64,000 nucleotides of DNA. Source: Sphingomonas canadensis. GTDB taxonomy: Bacteria; Pseudomonadota; Alphaproteobacteria; Sphingomonadales; Sphingomonadaceae. The translations under genes were made by a program, and so were the position numbers. Shown here piece by piece: positions 29,005 through 38,005 of this stretch. The notes under the pieces are model-generated. The model was not told the origin of the DNA and made no database searches. It saw nothing but the letters and a program-made list of their open reading frames with translations. Every line of letters begins with the position of its first letter. Position 1 is the first letter of the stretch. The stretch spans positions 372,001 through 436,000 of the forward strand of contig NZ_JAPDRA010000001.1 in the NCBI RefSeq assembly GCF_026013525.1, written 5' to 3'.

Positions 29005-30032
29005 GCCTTCCCCCCATTCATCAACCTGCGCAATATGCCCTCGCGGATGCCGCGATCGGCGACGCCCAGCCGTTCCGCGGGCCACAGCCCCAGGATCGTC
29101 TCCAATATCGCGCAGCCGGCCACCACCAGGTCCGCGCGCTCGTTGCCGATGCAGGGGACGCGGGTGCGCTCCGCCATCGTCATCGCGGCGATCCGCTCGC
29201 TCACCGCGCGCATCGCGGCGGTGGGTACGATCAGCCCGTCGACCACCGACCGGTCATAGCTGGCCAGCCCCAGATGGACGCTGGCGAGCGTGGTGACGGT
29301 GCCGCTGGTGCCCAGCAGGCGGCGCGGCCCCGGCGGCGGATCGAGCCGCCCGACAAAGGGCGCGAAGGCATCGCTCACCAGCGCCTTCATCGCGGCATAG
29401 CGTGCGGCGCCATCGCCATGATGGCCGGTCGCCTCGGTCAGCGAGACGACGCCCCAGGGCGCGCTGTGCCAGTCCAGGATCGCGGGCATGGGCTGGGCCG
29501 AATCGACCAGCACCAGCTCGGTCGATCCCCCGCCGATGTCGAACACCAGCGCGGGGCCGTCGCCCGGCTCCAGCAGCGCGTGGCAGCCGAGCACGGCCAG
29601 CCGCGCCTCTTCCTCGGCGGTGATGATGTCGAGCGCGATGCCGGTCTCGCGATAGACGCGGCCGATGAACTCGGTGCCGTTCTCCGCCCGGCGGCACGCC
29701 TCCGTCGCGACCGAGCGGGCGAGCGAGACCTTGCGGCGGCGCAGCTTGTCGGCACAGATGCGCAGCGCCGCGATGGTCCGCTCGATCGCCGCGTCGGACA
29801 GGCGGCCGCTGGTCGCCAGCCCCTCGCCCAGCCGCACGATGCGCGAAAAGGCGTCCACCACCGCAAAGCCCCCGCCCTGGGGCCGGGCGATCAGCAGGCG
29901 GCAGTTGTTCGTGCCCAGATCGAGCGCGGCATAATGACGCGAATCGGAACTGCGCGGCCGCGCCTGGCGTGGCGCCCCGTCGGGCGCGGAGGGTGCCGGG
30001 GCGTCGCCCGGCCTTGGGGAGCCATGCTCCAT
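29001..30032 (-). CDS. Ppx/GppA family phosphatase
   Basis: Exopolyphosphatase / guanosine pentaphosphate phosphatase family protein of the ASKHA fold. The two phosphate-binding signatures are YAALDLGTNNCRLLIA near 34-49 and VFDIGGGSTELVLVD near 163-177, with LLGTSGTVTTLA later. It could hydrolyse polyphosphate or pppGpp; sequence alone does not decide. ATG at 30032 gives 343 residues; an in-frame GTG at 30044 is an alternative. The first 30 residues are a disordered, proline-rich extension. It is coupled to rlmE by an ATGA overlap. Confidence 0.9.
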   Translation of the reverse strand: MEHGSPRPGDAPAPSAPDGAPRQARPRSSDSRHYAALDLGTNNCRLLIARPQGGGFAVVDAFSRIVRLGEGLATSGRLSDAAIERTIAALRICADKLRRRKVSLARSVATEACRRAENGTEFIGRVYRETGIALDIITAEEEARLAVLGCHALLEPGDGPALVFDIGGGSTELVLVDSAQPMPAILDWHSAPWGVVSLTEATGHHGDGAARYAAMKALVSDAFAPFVGRLDPPPGPRRLLGTSGTVTTLASVHLGLASYDRSVVDGLIVPTAAMRAVSERIAAMTMAERTRVPCIGNERADLVVAGCAILETILGLWPAERLGVADRGIREGILRRLMNGGKA

Positions 30033-30147
30033 CGGGCAGATCACTCGCTTATGTTCTTCCCGTCGCGGCGGTTTCCCGCCGTCCGGCGCTTGGCCGTCAT
30101 GCTAGCGAAGCGCCGCCGGGGGAGCAAGGCGAGCGCCCCAAGCGCCG

Positions 30148-30176
30148 TTGACAGCCGCCCGCGCGAAGCCTAATTG
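30148..30176 (+). promoter_or_regulatory. Sigma-70-type promoter of tRNA-Gln
   Basis: TTGACA (30148-30153), a 17-bp spacer and TAATTG (30171-30176) lie 27 bp upstream of the mature tRNA 5' end. Confidence 0.7.
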
Positions 30177-30203
30177 GCGCGCCTTCGCACTGCCGCTGTG
30201 CAT

Positions 30204-30274
30204 TGCCCTGTCGTCTAATGGTAAGACTACGGACTCTGACTCCGTCAATCGTGGTTCGAATCCACGCGGGGCAT
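30204..30274 (+). tRNA. tRNA-Gln (anticodon CTG)
   Basis: Complete cloverleaf of 71 nt. The 7-bp acceptor TGCCCTG pairs with CGGGGCA (one T-G pair). A 3-bp D stem GTC/GAC follows. The anticodon stem ACGGA/TCCGT has loop CTCTGAC, giving anticodon CTG, which reads CAG glutamine codons. The T stem CGTGG/CCACG has loop TTCGAAT. The CCA end is encoded at 30275-30277. A strong promoter lies upstream. The first base pair is U-A, as in GatCAB-dependent tRNA-Gln. The proposed island starts 20 bp after this gene. Confidence 0.95.
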
Positions 30275-30277
30275 CCA

Positions 30278-30761
30278 GGCATTTTCCCGGGATTGTCGGG
30301 TTGCGTGAGGCGTGACTCAAATTGCGGCGGAGTGACTCCGTTTAGTGAGATTCGCTCAGATTCCGCTTCGCCCCCTAATTTCGGTCCTCAGGGTCGGCGC
30401 TGAGGACGCCAAAAGCGACCGCTGATTTGAAGCGCGGCGGCGACGAAACTGTATCTGGCGCGGTCAAAGGCCATAAGGCGCATCTCGATCCACGATAGCT
30501 AGTCACAGACTGTGTCGGCCCAAAATCGGCGGTGCTCCACTTTCCGCCTAGTGTTCCCAGGTCATCTCCGGGGTGAGGAGGGTTCCGAGTTGCGCTTGGT
30601 CGCTTAATGCACCGCAGATGCCCGCCATTCTAATCAAGCGGGGCGAGAGAGCGTGGAGCCCGCGCAAGCAACGCATGGCTACTTTCGGCAAGTCATGAGA
30701 GACCGCCACTACTCGCCGTTCGGCATCGTCCGTGGTAAGAAAGGGGAGCAAGCTGTCTTGA
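30278..30761. other. Gap between tRNA-Gln and the glycoside operon
   Basis: 484 bp without a convincing gene. It holds the proposed left end of the transposon-like island (30294-30364). It also has a perfect 8-bp hairpin, GTCCTCAG (30384-30391) against CTGAGGAC (30400-30407). A 67-codon reverse frame at 30548-30751 lacks recognisable similarity. Base composition is lower in GC than the flanking core genes. Confidence 0.6.
30294..30364 (+). repeat. Candidate left end repeats of a Tn7-like element
   Basis: From TGTC at 30294, three motifs point inward: TGACTCA ending at 30319, TGACTCC ending at 30339 and AGATTCC ending at 30364. Measured from the terminus they end at 26, 46 and 71 bp. The right end at 50085 shows TGACTCC, TGACTCC, TGATTCC at 24, 46 and 66 bp in the same inward order. 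This fits transposase (TnsB/TniA) binding sites. There is no matching 5-bp duplication (GGGAT here, GCGGC on the right). Confidence 0.45.
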
Positions 30762-32837
30762 TCACCTTTCCCGGCTTATCGCCCATATACCGACGCCATG
30801 AGCTGGCAATTCATTCTCCCGCAACTCGCCCAAGATCGCGCGGCCTTTCGTCGGGAGGTCGATCCGAGCCGGCTGATCATTGTGGTTGATAAGGATGAGG
30901 TAGCGCGTCCGCGCATTGCATCGTTCCATCACCTCGACCCCCGCTGGCGGTTCGATCACCGGTGTCGAAAGGGCAGCGCGAGCCGCCATCCAAATGCTCA
31001 ATCCATTCTGGCCATTGGTGTCGAGTATGGCACCGACATAAATGATCGAGCCGCGGCCGGCGCGTCGCGCGCCTATTGCGGGACGGCCGACCAGCCAGCC
31101 GCTACCGCCGGTGTATCGCGCCAGGATTTCCGCGTCGGGGGCGATCGGCCGCAGCACTTCCGCCCATGTCAGTACCGTGGCCGGTCCGCCTGGACCGGTG
31201 ATCGCCGCGGACTCGTCGAGCGGATAATAATATTCGACCTGCATGCCGAGCAGCGCCGAAAGCGGTCCGGGCTGGCGCTGGCGCCAAAGGGCGTTGTCCG
31301 CATCCTTCATGCCCGAGCGTGGCCCCAGCATCAGCTGGCCACCACCGCGCACATAGGTGCTCAACCGCTCGGCGACGCTCTCGTCGATCAGGTTGAGATT
31401 GGGGGCCAGCACCAGCCTGTATCCGGTCAGGTCGGCGCCCGGCGGCACCACGTCGATCCTGTATCCCTTGGCGGCGAAGGGGCGGTACCAGTCCTTGAGC
31501 ACGGCGACCGGATCATAGTCACGGCTATGGCGCTCATTCTCGATCGCCCAGCGGCTCTCCTGGGAATAGATCAGTGCGATCTCAGCGCGGGGCACCGTGG
31601 TGCCGGCGAGATGGGGCGCCGCGCGGGCGAACTCCTCGCCGGTGCGAGCAATTTCGTCATAGATTGGCATTGGCTCGCCATCGGGTCCGATGAGCGTACC
31701 ATGATATTGCTCCTGTCCATTGAAGGCGCTGCGCCACTGCCAGTAGATGACCGCATCGCCTCCATGTCCTACCGCCTGCCACGCGATCTCCCGCACCTGG
31801 CCCGGCTCTAGCGAGCGGTTTAACGCTCCCCAATCGACCCGGCCGGGCTGCGCTTCCATCACCCAGAAATTGCGGCTCTTGTATCCGCGCACGAGATCGT
31901 GATGGAGCGCGTTGGCCGCCCAGTCCGGCCGGCCATTGGGCACGTAATCGTCCCAGGCTGCGATATCGAGCACCTCGTGGACGAGAAACTGGTCGAAATT
32001 GTTGTTCCAGGCGGTCGAATTGGTTGTCACGAACTGGCGTCGATCGGCATGGGCGCGGATCGCCGCAGCCTGAGCGGCGACATACTCCGCCCATAGCGCG
32101 CTGGCGAAGCGGCGGAAGTCGAGCAGCAGAGCCGGATTTTGCGGCCCGCGTGACTTTAGGGGAATCTGGTCAAAGCGCTCGTAACGCTGGCTCCAATATT
32201 CGGTCGTCCATCGCCGGTTGAGCGCGTCGATCGTGCCATATCGTCCCGAGAGCCATTTCGCCCAGCGTGCTTTGGCCTCGCGGTCGAAGGACGGCACGCC
32301 GATCTCATTGTCGATCTGCCAGCCAACCACCGCTGGATTGTGTCCGTAGCGGCGGGCGAGTTCGTCGGCGATTCGCACGGCGTAGCGGCGATAGGTTGCG
32401 CTGGCGAAGGAGAATTGGCGCCTTTCTCCGTGACCTTCGATGCTGCCGTCCTCATTGACGCGCAGGATATCGGGATGCGCCTCGCTGAGCCAGACAGGGG
32501 GCGCAGCGGTCGGCGTGCCGATGACGACGCGGATGCCGTGCCGGGCGGCCGCCGCGATCGCCCGGTCGAGCCAACCAAAGTCAAATCTGCCGTCGCCCGG
32601 CTCGAGCCGCGCCCATGCGAACTCACCGACCCGCACGACCGTGATGTTGGCTCGGCGCATCAGCGCGAGATCGCTCTCCCATTGAGCCTCTGGCCATTGC
32701 TCGGGATACCATGAAGCGCCCGTTGCTGGGGCCTGAATCGCAAAAGACAAGGATTCGTCGCGAGCGCGCGTCGTCGCGTTCGCCGGGGTCAGGCCTATCA
32801 GGCTTGCGGCGAACGCGGCAACGATCGAGCGGATCAT
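30762..32837 (-). CDS. Secreted beta-galactosidase, glycoside hydrolase family 42
   Basis: GH42 enzyme that removes terminal beta-D-galactose, with a signal peptide (MIRSIVAAFAASLIGLTPANA) for export. The N-terminal TIM barrel opens with GASWYPEQWPEAQWESD (about 40-56). The acid/base glutamate is E178 in WQIDNEIG and the nucleophile E328 in WVMEAQPG. The trimerisation-like domain (about 400-600) and a C-terminal beta domain follow. 691 residues. It is the last gene of the operon, and its ATG overlaps the stop of the alpha/beta-hydrolase gene by 4 bp. GH42 also includes alpha-L-arabinopyranosidases, so specificity is open. Confidence 0.9.
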   Translation of the reverse strand: MIRSIVAAFAASLIGLTPANATTRARDESLSFAIQAPATGASWYPEQWPEAQWESDLALMRRANITVVRVGEFAWARLEPGDGRFDFGWLDRAIAAAARHGIRVVIGTPTAAPPVWLSEAHPDILRVNEDGSIEGHGERRQFSFASATYRRYAVRIADELARRYGHNPAVVGWQIDNEIGVPSFDREAKARWAKWLSGRYGTIDALNRRWTTEYWSQRYERFDQIPLKSRGPQNPALLLDFRRFASALWAEYVAAQAAAIRAHADRRQFVTTNSTAWNNNFDQFLVHEVLDIAAWDDYVPNGRPDWAANALHHDLVRGYKSRNFWVMEAQPGRVDWGALNRSLEPGQVREIAWQAVGHGGDAVIYWQWRSAFNGQEQYHGTLIGPDGEPMPIYDEIARTGEEFARAAPHLAGTTVPRAEIALIYSQESRWAIENERHSRDYDPVAVLKDWYRPFAAKGYRIDVVPPGADLTGYRLVLAPNLNLIDESVAERLSTYVRGGGQLMLGPRSGMKDADNALWRQRQPGPLSALLGMQVEYYYPLDESAAITGPGGPATVLTWAEVLRPIAPDAEILARYTGGSGWLVGRPAIGARRAGRGSIIYVGAILDTNGQNGLSIWMAARAALSTPVIEPPAGVEVMERCNARTRYLILINHNDQPARIDLPTKGRAILGELRENELPAHGVGIWAISRER

Positions 32838-34216
32838 TTCACTGCGTCGGGACTAGGGCGCCGACCGGTCTCCACCCAATTGTACAAGGTCCGCCATGCA
32901 GTTGCGCCTTGCTCGGGCGTGAAGCCGCAATGGGTATAGCCTTCGACGCCGCCTACGGGCAGAGGTGCCCGGGTGGCCGGGACGCCGTATTGCACCAGCA
33001 ACCGGTCGTTACGCGCGTTTCGAACAATCCTGCCGAGCGCCTCGGACTGGGAATAGGGTACGAGTGAGTCGATCCGGTTGTGCATCGTAATCAGCGGGAC
33101 GCGGAATCTTCCCGTCGCCTGGTGCCAGCGACGCGCGTTGGCCACCGCCCCTCGATCGGCACGAATGCGCTGCACGCCCTTATTGAAGGCCGCGAGTTCC
33201 TCCGCGTTCATCTCCGGCAGGACATAAGTCTTTTTGCTATTGTCGATGATCTGACCGCCAAAGGTCGCGGCGAGATCGTCAGCCCCTAGGGTCGCGGTGA
33301 CCAGCGGAAAGGCAACCGAGGCGGCGTCAACCTCGAAGCCGCCGACCGCCGCGACCTGCCGGGCGATCCGCGCTTCGGGTCCGTTGGGATCGGCGGCGGC
33401 CGCCCGGAACAGCGCGAGAATCGGCGTTGCGATCTTGCCGATCTGCGCCCAACGATAGGCTTCGCCATTGGTCGTATCGCCAGAGGGCGGTGTCGTGGGA
33501 AGCGCGCTACGGGTCGCATCCTGCTCGCCCGGGAGCGCGTAGGGCGTACCGCGCGTCAAATAATTGTAGGTAACTCGCATATCGACCAACTGCCCGAATA
33601 GCGATTCCCATCCATTGGTGACGCCGCACACCGCAAGCCCGCCCGCAAATGCTCGGGGGTGCTGCTCGATTAGCGAAAGAACAATGTTACCGCCCATCGA
33701 GGCGCCACTCACATAGACGCGGCGTGCGCCGAGTTTGACGACGAAGTTGCGCAGACGCAGCGTGTTGATCGTAGCGGTCTCAACGCCCATGCCGGCCTTG
33801 TCATAAGCGGAATGGCCCGCGGCCAGCCCATCCTCATAGGCGGCCGCCAGCATGCCGCCTGCGCCCGTCCCCTTGCCAATCGGATTTTCGGAGACCGCGA
33901 TCGGCGAACCCGGCGTCGAATAGCCATGCGCGAACAACAGTGCCTTGCCGTTCCAGTTGGCCGGAAAAGCGACCGCGAACTGATCGCCCTCGAGCTTGCC
34001 GCCAAGGATGAAGCCGCCACCGGGCGCTGGCTGGACCTTGATATCGGTCGCGCCGAACTGCCGCGCCTTGGTCACGATCGCTTGCTGCGCCACAGTGAGG
34101 GCAGGTGCGCCCGGCGCATCTTGCGCCGCTGCCATCAGCGGCGATACCGCGGGAACGGCAACAAACAGGAGCGGCGCACTCCACAGGGCAATTTTAGCGG
34201 TGACGGACGGTCGCAT
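32834..34216 (-). CDS. Secreted alpha/beta-hydrolase (paralogue of 41473-42843)
   Basis: Probable exported esterase of 460 residues. The ATG at 34216 has GAGAGG 8 bp upstream and starts a signal peptide ending near MAAAQD (about residue 32). Catalytic residues are the serine at about 173 in YVSGASMGG, aspartate near 382 in HNRIDSLVP and histidine near 426 in GYTHCGF. The last motif joins His to Cys, as in tannase-like enzymes, but the serine motif lacks the usual tannase cysteine, so I do not assign that family. Its paralogue lies at the other end of the operon. It overlaps the GH42 gene by 4 bp. Confidence 0.75.
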   Translation of the reverse strand: MRPSVTAKIALWSAPLLFVAVPAVSPLMAAAQDAPGAPALTVAQQAIVTKARQFGATDIKVQPAPGGGFILGGKLEGDQFAVAFPANWNGKALLFAHGYSTPGSPIAVSENPIGKGTGAGGMLAAAYEDGLAAGHSAYDKAGMGVETATINTLRLRNFVVKLGARRVYVSGASMGGNIVLSLIEQHPRAFAGGLAVCGVTNGWESLFGQLVDMRVTYNYLTRGTPYALPGEQDATRSALPTTPPSGDTTNGEAYRWAQIGKIATPILALFRAAAADPNGPEARIARQVAAVGGFEVDAASVAFPLVTATLGADDLAATFGGQIIDNSKKTYVLPEMNAEELAAFNKGVQRIRADRGAVANARRWHQATGRFRVPLITMHNRIDSLVPYSQSEALGRIVRNARNDRLLVQYGVPATRAPLPVGGVEGYTHCGFTPEQGATAWRTLYNWVETGRRPSPDAVK

Positions 34217-34233
34217 GGATATTCCTCTCTCGA

Positions 34234-35742
34234 TCATGATGCTTTGCGTTCCTGGAGTTCGCCGCGAGCCGCCAGCAGGTCGAGCGCAACGCCATTGGTC
34301 CACCCGAAGCCGGTTTCGGTACGATATTCGCCGCCGCCGCCCGTCTCGCGACGCTCGACATCATATTTCTCGAACAGCTGGCCTGTGGCGCGATAGCGCT
34401 CATCGACCATAGTCAGCCAGCGTTCGGCGATCGTTTCCGCCAGGCCGCAGAACCCGTAACGGCGCAGTCCGGTGACCGCGATCCATTGAAGCGGCGCCCA
34501 TCCGTTGGGCGCGTCCCATTGTTCACCGGTTTCCGACAAGGTGGTGACCAGCCCGCCCGGCCGCAGCAGCCGCGTCAACGCCTCAGCGGAGCGTTCGGCT
34601 CTTGTCGCATCCGCGATACCTGCAAACAGCGCGAACGCCGCCGCTGCGTTCAGCTTTGCGCCGACCTGACCCGTGTCGAGCGAGAGATCGCCATAATGGC
34701 CTTCAGCGTCATTCCACAGATGGGCGTTGATAGCTTTTTGCCGGTCATCTGCGAAACCGGAAAAGATGCGTGCCGTCACCGGATCGCCGAGCGCAGCGGC
34801 TTCACGCGCGATCCTTGATTCAAGTCCGTGCAGCAGGCAGTTGAGATCGATCGGTACGAACCGCGTCGTCCGGATCGTGGCGAGGGAGACTCCGTCCTGA
34901 AACCAGCGCGAGCTGAAGTCCCAGCCGCTTTCGGCTGCGGCTCGGATATCGCGCCACAGTTCCCCGGCCTGGCGCGATGTGGCGCCCGCGAGCGTGACGT
35001 CCTCGCGCCAGGATTCATCGCGGGGTGCGTCACTGTCGTCCCAGTAGCGGTTGAGCAGGCTGCCATCGGCAAGCCGGACGGTCCGGCGAGCCTGCGCCCC
35101 GGGGGCCAGGCCCCCGGCGCCGGCCATCCAGAAATCATGCTCTCTTCGCATCCAGCCCAGCCGGCGCCTGCGGGCGCTTTCCGAGCCGTCCGTCGAAAGC
35201 CCCGCCATCAGGTGAAAGAATGGCGGATGCGAACGCGAGAGATAATAGGTTCGCGTCCCGTTCGGAATGTGACCGAACCGGTCGAGCAGGCTGCCGAAAT
35301 CGGCGATCATGTCCTCGATCAGATCCTCGCGACCGGACCGTGCGAGGCCGAGCATCGTAAAGAAGCTGTCCCAGTAATAGAGTTCGCGAAATCGCCCGCC
35401 GGGAACGACGAAGGGGCGTGGCAACGCGAGTTCGGAAGCACCCGGCGCGCCTGCGGCGGTTCGGGTCAGGATCGGCCAAAGCCCTGCGATATGTTGCGCG
35501 ATGGGGCGGCCATCGGGCCGGTACTCGTCGCGCTCTGGGGGAAGGTTGAAATGCTGTGCTATGAACTCACGCAACGCGCCATCGTCCAGTGGCGCGGCGG
35601 CGCGCCAGGCAGCGAGGATCGCCTCGGGAGCAGCACGCGGCACTGCATCGGCGAAGGTTTTCGAGTCAGCGAAAATTCCGCGCTCCTGTACTGCCGCGAA
35701 CAGGGGGCCGAACAGTTGTGCAGGACCCGGATGACCGGTCAT
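34234..35742 (-). CDS. treF: Trehalase, glycoside hydrolase family 37
   Basis: Hydrolyses alpha,alpha-trehalose to two glucoses. Both GH37 signatures are present: PGGRFRELYYWDSFF near 110-124 and QWDAPNGWAPLQW near 405-417. The catalytic acid region ESGWDFSSRW lies near 270-279. 502 residues from ATG 35742, which overlaps the MFS gene stop by 4 bp (ATGA). No signal peptide is seen, so it should be cytoplasmic like E. coli TreF, working on disaccharide brought in by the adjacent MFS permease. Other alpha-linked disaccharides cannot be excluded. Confidence 0.9.
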   Translation of the reverse strand: MTGHPGPAQLFGPLFAAVQERGIFADSKTFADAVPRAAPEAILAAWRAAAPLDDGALREFIAQHFNLPPERDEYRPDGRPIAQHIAGLWPILTRTAAGAPGASELALPRPFVVPGGRFRELYYWDSFFTMLGLARSGREDLIEDMIADFGSLLDRFGHIPNGTRTYYLSRSHPPFFHLMAGLSTDGSESARRRRLGWMRREHDFWMAGAGGLAPGAQARRTVRLADGSLLNRYWDDSDAPRDESWREDVTLAGATSRQAGELWRDIRAAAESGWDFSSRWFQDGVSLATIRTTRFVPIDLNCLLHGLESRIAREAAALGDPVTARIFSGFADDRQKAINAHLWNDAEGHYGDLSLDTGQVGAKLNAAAAFALFAGIADATRAERSAEALTRLLRPGGLVTTLSETGEQWDAPNGWAPLQWIAVTGLRRYGFCGLAETIAERWLTMVDERYRATGQLFEKYDVERRETGGGGEYRTETGFGWTNGVALDLLAARGELQERKAS

Positions 35743-36962
35743 GCGGCGATGCTCCGATCCTGGCGCTTCCGGATCATGGGGAGAAGAAGCGCGATCAGTG
35801 CGATGGGAACGAGCACAAAGTAGAAAGCCAGTTCGCCGGAAACATGCTGGAACAGCATGGCGACCGCGAGCGAACCGATCGTCCCGCCCAGCGCCGAGAA
35901 AATCACGATCAGGCCGACCATCGCGGCGTGGCGATGAGGCGGCAGTGCGCTCAGCGCTGCCGAGCAGATGGTGGGATAGATGGGTGCGAGAAAAATCCCG
36001 AGCAGTGGAAAGAGATACGCGGCGACGGGCATTTCGAACCATCCCGCATGGATACCGGGCGCGACCGGACGGGCGAGCGGAAGTGTGGCGACGACGATGA
36101 GCGCGATCGCCGCGAGACAGGCAAGTAGCACGGGCAGCCAGTCAAGGCGCCGCAGCACATAGCCCGAGGTCAGGCGGCCCAGTGCGAGTGCCGCGAGGAA
36201 AATGCTCGACATCTGCACGCTGAGCGCGGGCTGCAACTGCAGCACCTCGCGGTTGAAGCTGGGAAGCCAGGTGCCGACGCCCTGTTCGATCAGCACATAG
36301 AGGAACAGCGCGATCAGCGCGGTGACCGTGGCGGGCAGCAATGCGAGCGTTGCCATCTCGCGCCACCCGGTCACGCCGCCGGGTTCGGCCACGGCGTCCC
36401 GCTCGTCAAGGACGACCGAGCGCCACAGCAGCGCGCCGGCTGCGCACAGGCCAGCCAGCAGCCAGTAGACGCGCAGCCAGTCTCCGCCCTGATCGTTGCC
36501 CGCGATGAACCAGCCGAACAGCCAGGCTCCCGACAAAACGCCGACCATGAACACGCCCTCGATCGTCCCGGTCAGGCTGGCATGGCCCGCGGGGTCGCGG
36601 GCGAGCAGACCGATCGTGGAGTAGGTTGCGATCTTGGCCACGCCGAAGCCAAGGCCGGTAACGACGAACAGCAGTTGCATGGCTAGGAAGCCGGAAGCGA
36701 AGGACGCGGCAAGACATGCGGCCGCCATCGTAGCCAGCACAGCGATGAGCGCGTTGCGATATCCGAAGGCGGGCACCCGGGTAGCCAGCAGGAACGAGGC
36801 CGCGACCACCGAGAGATCCTTGCAGGCCTCCAGGCTCGACCCCATCACCCGCGTCGCGCCGAAATGGCGGATCGACTGCAGGATCACCGCCCCGACGCTG
36901 TTCATCAGGATGCCGAGCAGCGCGTAGGTAAGCGCCAGGGCGATGATGGTACGCATCCGCAT
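35739..36962 (-). CDS. MFS sugar transporter (FucP/FHS-like)
   Basis: Inner-membrane major-facilitator permease of 407 residues with 12 hydrophobic segments. The layout and motifs such as LFPLLGIFLAPIYPTICS near 330 resemble the FucP/sugar:proton symporter branch rather than drug exporters; this assignment is tentative. Sitting between secreted hydrolases and a cytoplasmic trehalase, it probably imports the released disaccharide. ATG at 36962 forms a TGATG overlap with the upstream esterase stop; a second ATG lies at 36956. Confidence 0.8.
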   Translation of the reverse strand: MRMRTIIALALTYALLGILMNSVGAVILQSIRHFGATRVMGSSLEACKDLSVVAASFLLATRVPAFGYRNALIAVLATMAAACLAASFASGFLAMQLLFVVTGLGFGVAKIATYSTIGLLARDPAGHASLTGTIEGVFMVGVLSGAWLFGWFIAGNDQGGDWLRVYWLLAGLCAAGALLWRSVVLDERDAVAEPGGVTGWREMATLALLPATVTALIALFLYVLIEQGVGTWLPSFNREVLQLQPALSVQMSSIFLAALALGRLTSGYVLRRLDWLPVLLACLAAIALIVVATLPLARPVAPGIHAGWFEMPVAAYLFPLLGIFLAPIYPTICSAALSALPPHRHAAMVGLIVIFSALGGTIGSLAVAMLFQHVSGELAFYFVLVPIALIALLLPMIRKRQDRSIAA

Positions 36963-38005
36963 CAGCGTGCACGCTTTCCGAGGTGCTTGTCGAAGAATCG
37001 GGAAATCAGTCCGTAGGTCTCGATCGATTCGGGCATGTCCGGCCACATGAAGAATGCGTGGGGAAGACCATCGAAGAGATAGAGTTCGCTGGGAACACCC
37101 GCCGCCGCCAGCTTGCGGTGCGCGCGCGTCAGCGCACTGACCGCGAAGTCGCGCCCGCCAGCCAGGAGCAGGGTGGGCGGCGCATGCCGGACTTCCTGAT
37201 CATTTTCCAGCGGATAGGCAGCAGCGTCGTTCGCAGGAACGCCGGCCATGTATGGGGTCGGCAGCACCGAAGGCAAGGGGCCAGTCGTCAGCGGAGGCTT
37301 TCCTTCGAGCGGACCGGAGAGATAAGCGCTGTCACCACTATAAGGTGCACCAGTACCGCACAGCGTTCCGATCGCACCGGGGCGCGGCAGGCCCTGTCGG
37401 CGAATCCAGGCAACCGACTGGGCGGTAATGACCCCGCCCGCCGAGCACCCGTAAATCCCGATATTCTCAGGCCGGTATCGCTTGAGCAGTTCGCGATAGA
37501 CGCTGGTCACATCCTGCGAAGCAGCGGGATATTTGTGTTCCGGCGCGAGCGCGTAATCGACGGTCACAACTTTGATCCCCATCGTCGCCGCGATGGGTAC
37601 GGCTTCGACCAGCGCGCCGCTTCCCGATCCCCATAGAAAGGCGCCGCCATGGACATTGATCAGAACACGCTGCGCGTTGGCACGCGGCACGCCGTTCGCG
37701 GGGACCACGACGTCTACCGCGACCCCGCCCATCGTCGCCCGCTGCTCGCGGGTCCTGAAATGACGCCGCATCTCCGCGAGCCGGTCGTCATTCCATCTGG
37801 CATAGAAGGCGCGAGAGCGCGCAATGTCGCCCTTCAGATCCGGCGCCCGCGCCGCATCCATTCGCGCCAGCACCTGCCGGGCCTCGGGGCTGAGCTGGTT
37901 CGAGGTCGGCAATATGAAGGCCGGCACTTCGATCGGCGGCCTTTCCTGGTTCGCCGACGCCGAGACCGACAGGGTCGCGGCAGCGATCATGGCGCTTCTT
38001 ATCAT
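36962..38005 (-). CDS. Secreted alpha/beta-hydrolase, HSL (hormone-sensitive lipase-like) type
   Basis: Probable exported carboxylesterase/deacylase of 347 residues. A short signal peptide (MIRSAMIAAATLSVSASA) precedes the mature part. The oxyanion-hole motif HGGAF is near 120, the nucleophile motif GCSAGG near 188-193, the aspartate in GGRDF near 287 and the histidine in LPHAFF near 316, as in HSL-family esterases. It is the third of four hydrolases of this fold in the operon. It has 4-bp and 1-bp overlaps with its neighbours. The ester bond it cuts is unknown. Confidence 0.82.
   Translation of the reverse strand: MIRSAMIAAATLSVSASANQERPPIEVPAFILPTSNQLSPEARQVLARMDAARAPDLKGDIARSRAFYARWNDDRLAEMRRHFRTREQRATMGGVAVDVVVPANGVPRANAQRVLINVHGGAFLWGSGSGALVEAVPIAATMGIKVVTVDYALAPEHKYPAASQDVTSVYRELLKRYRPENIGIYGCSAGGVITAQSVAWIRRQGLPRPGAIGTLCGTGAPYSGDSAYLSGPLEGKPPLTTGPLPSVLPTPYMAGVPANDAAAYPLENDQEVRHAPPTLLLAGGRDFAVSALTRAHRKLAAAGVPSELYLFDGLPHAFFMWPDMPESIETYGLISRFFDKHLGKRAR

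Noticed and set aside
30255..30277. tRNA-Gln 3' end as a classical integrase attachment site
   Set aside because: No repeat of the tRNA 3' end was found near 46-50 kb and there is no tyrosine integrase gene, so a phage-type or ICE-type insertion is not supported.
30548..30751. 67-codon minus-strand frame between tRNA-Gln and the GH42 gene
   Set aside because: No family, no ribosome site and no conserved neighbour; it may be a remnant of the island edge but cannot be supported as a gene.
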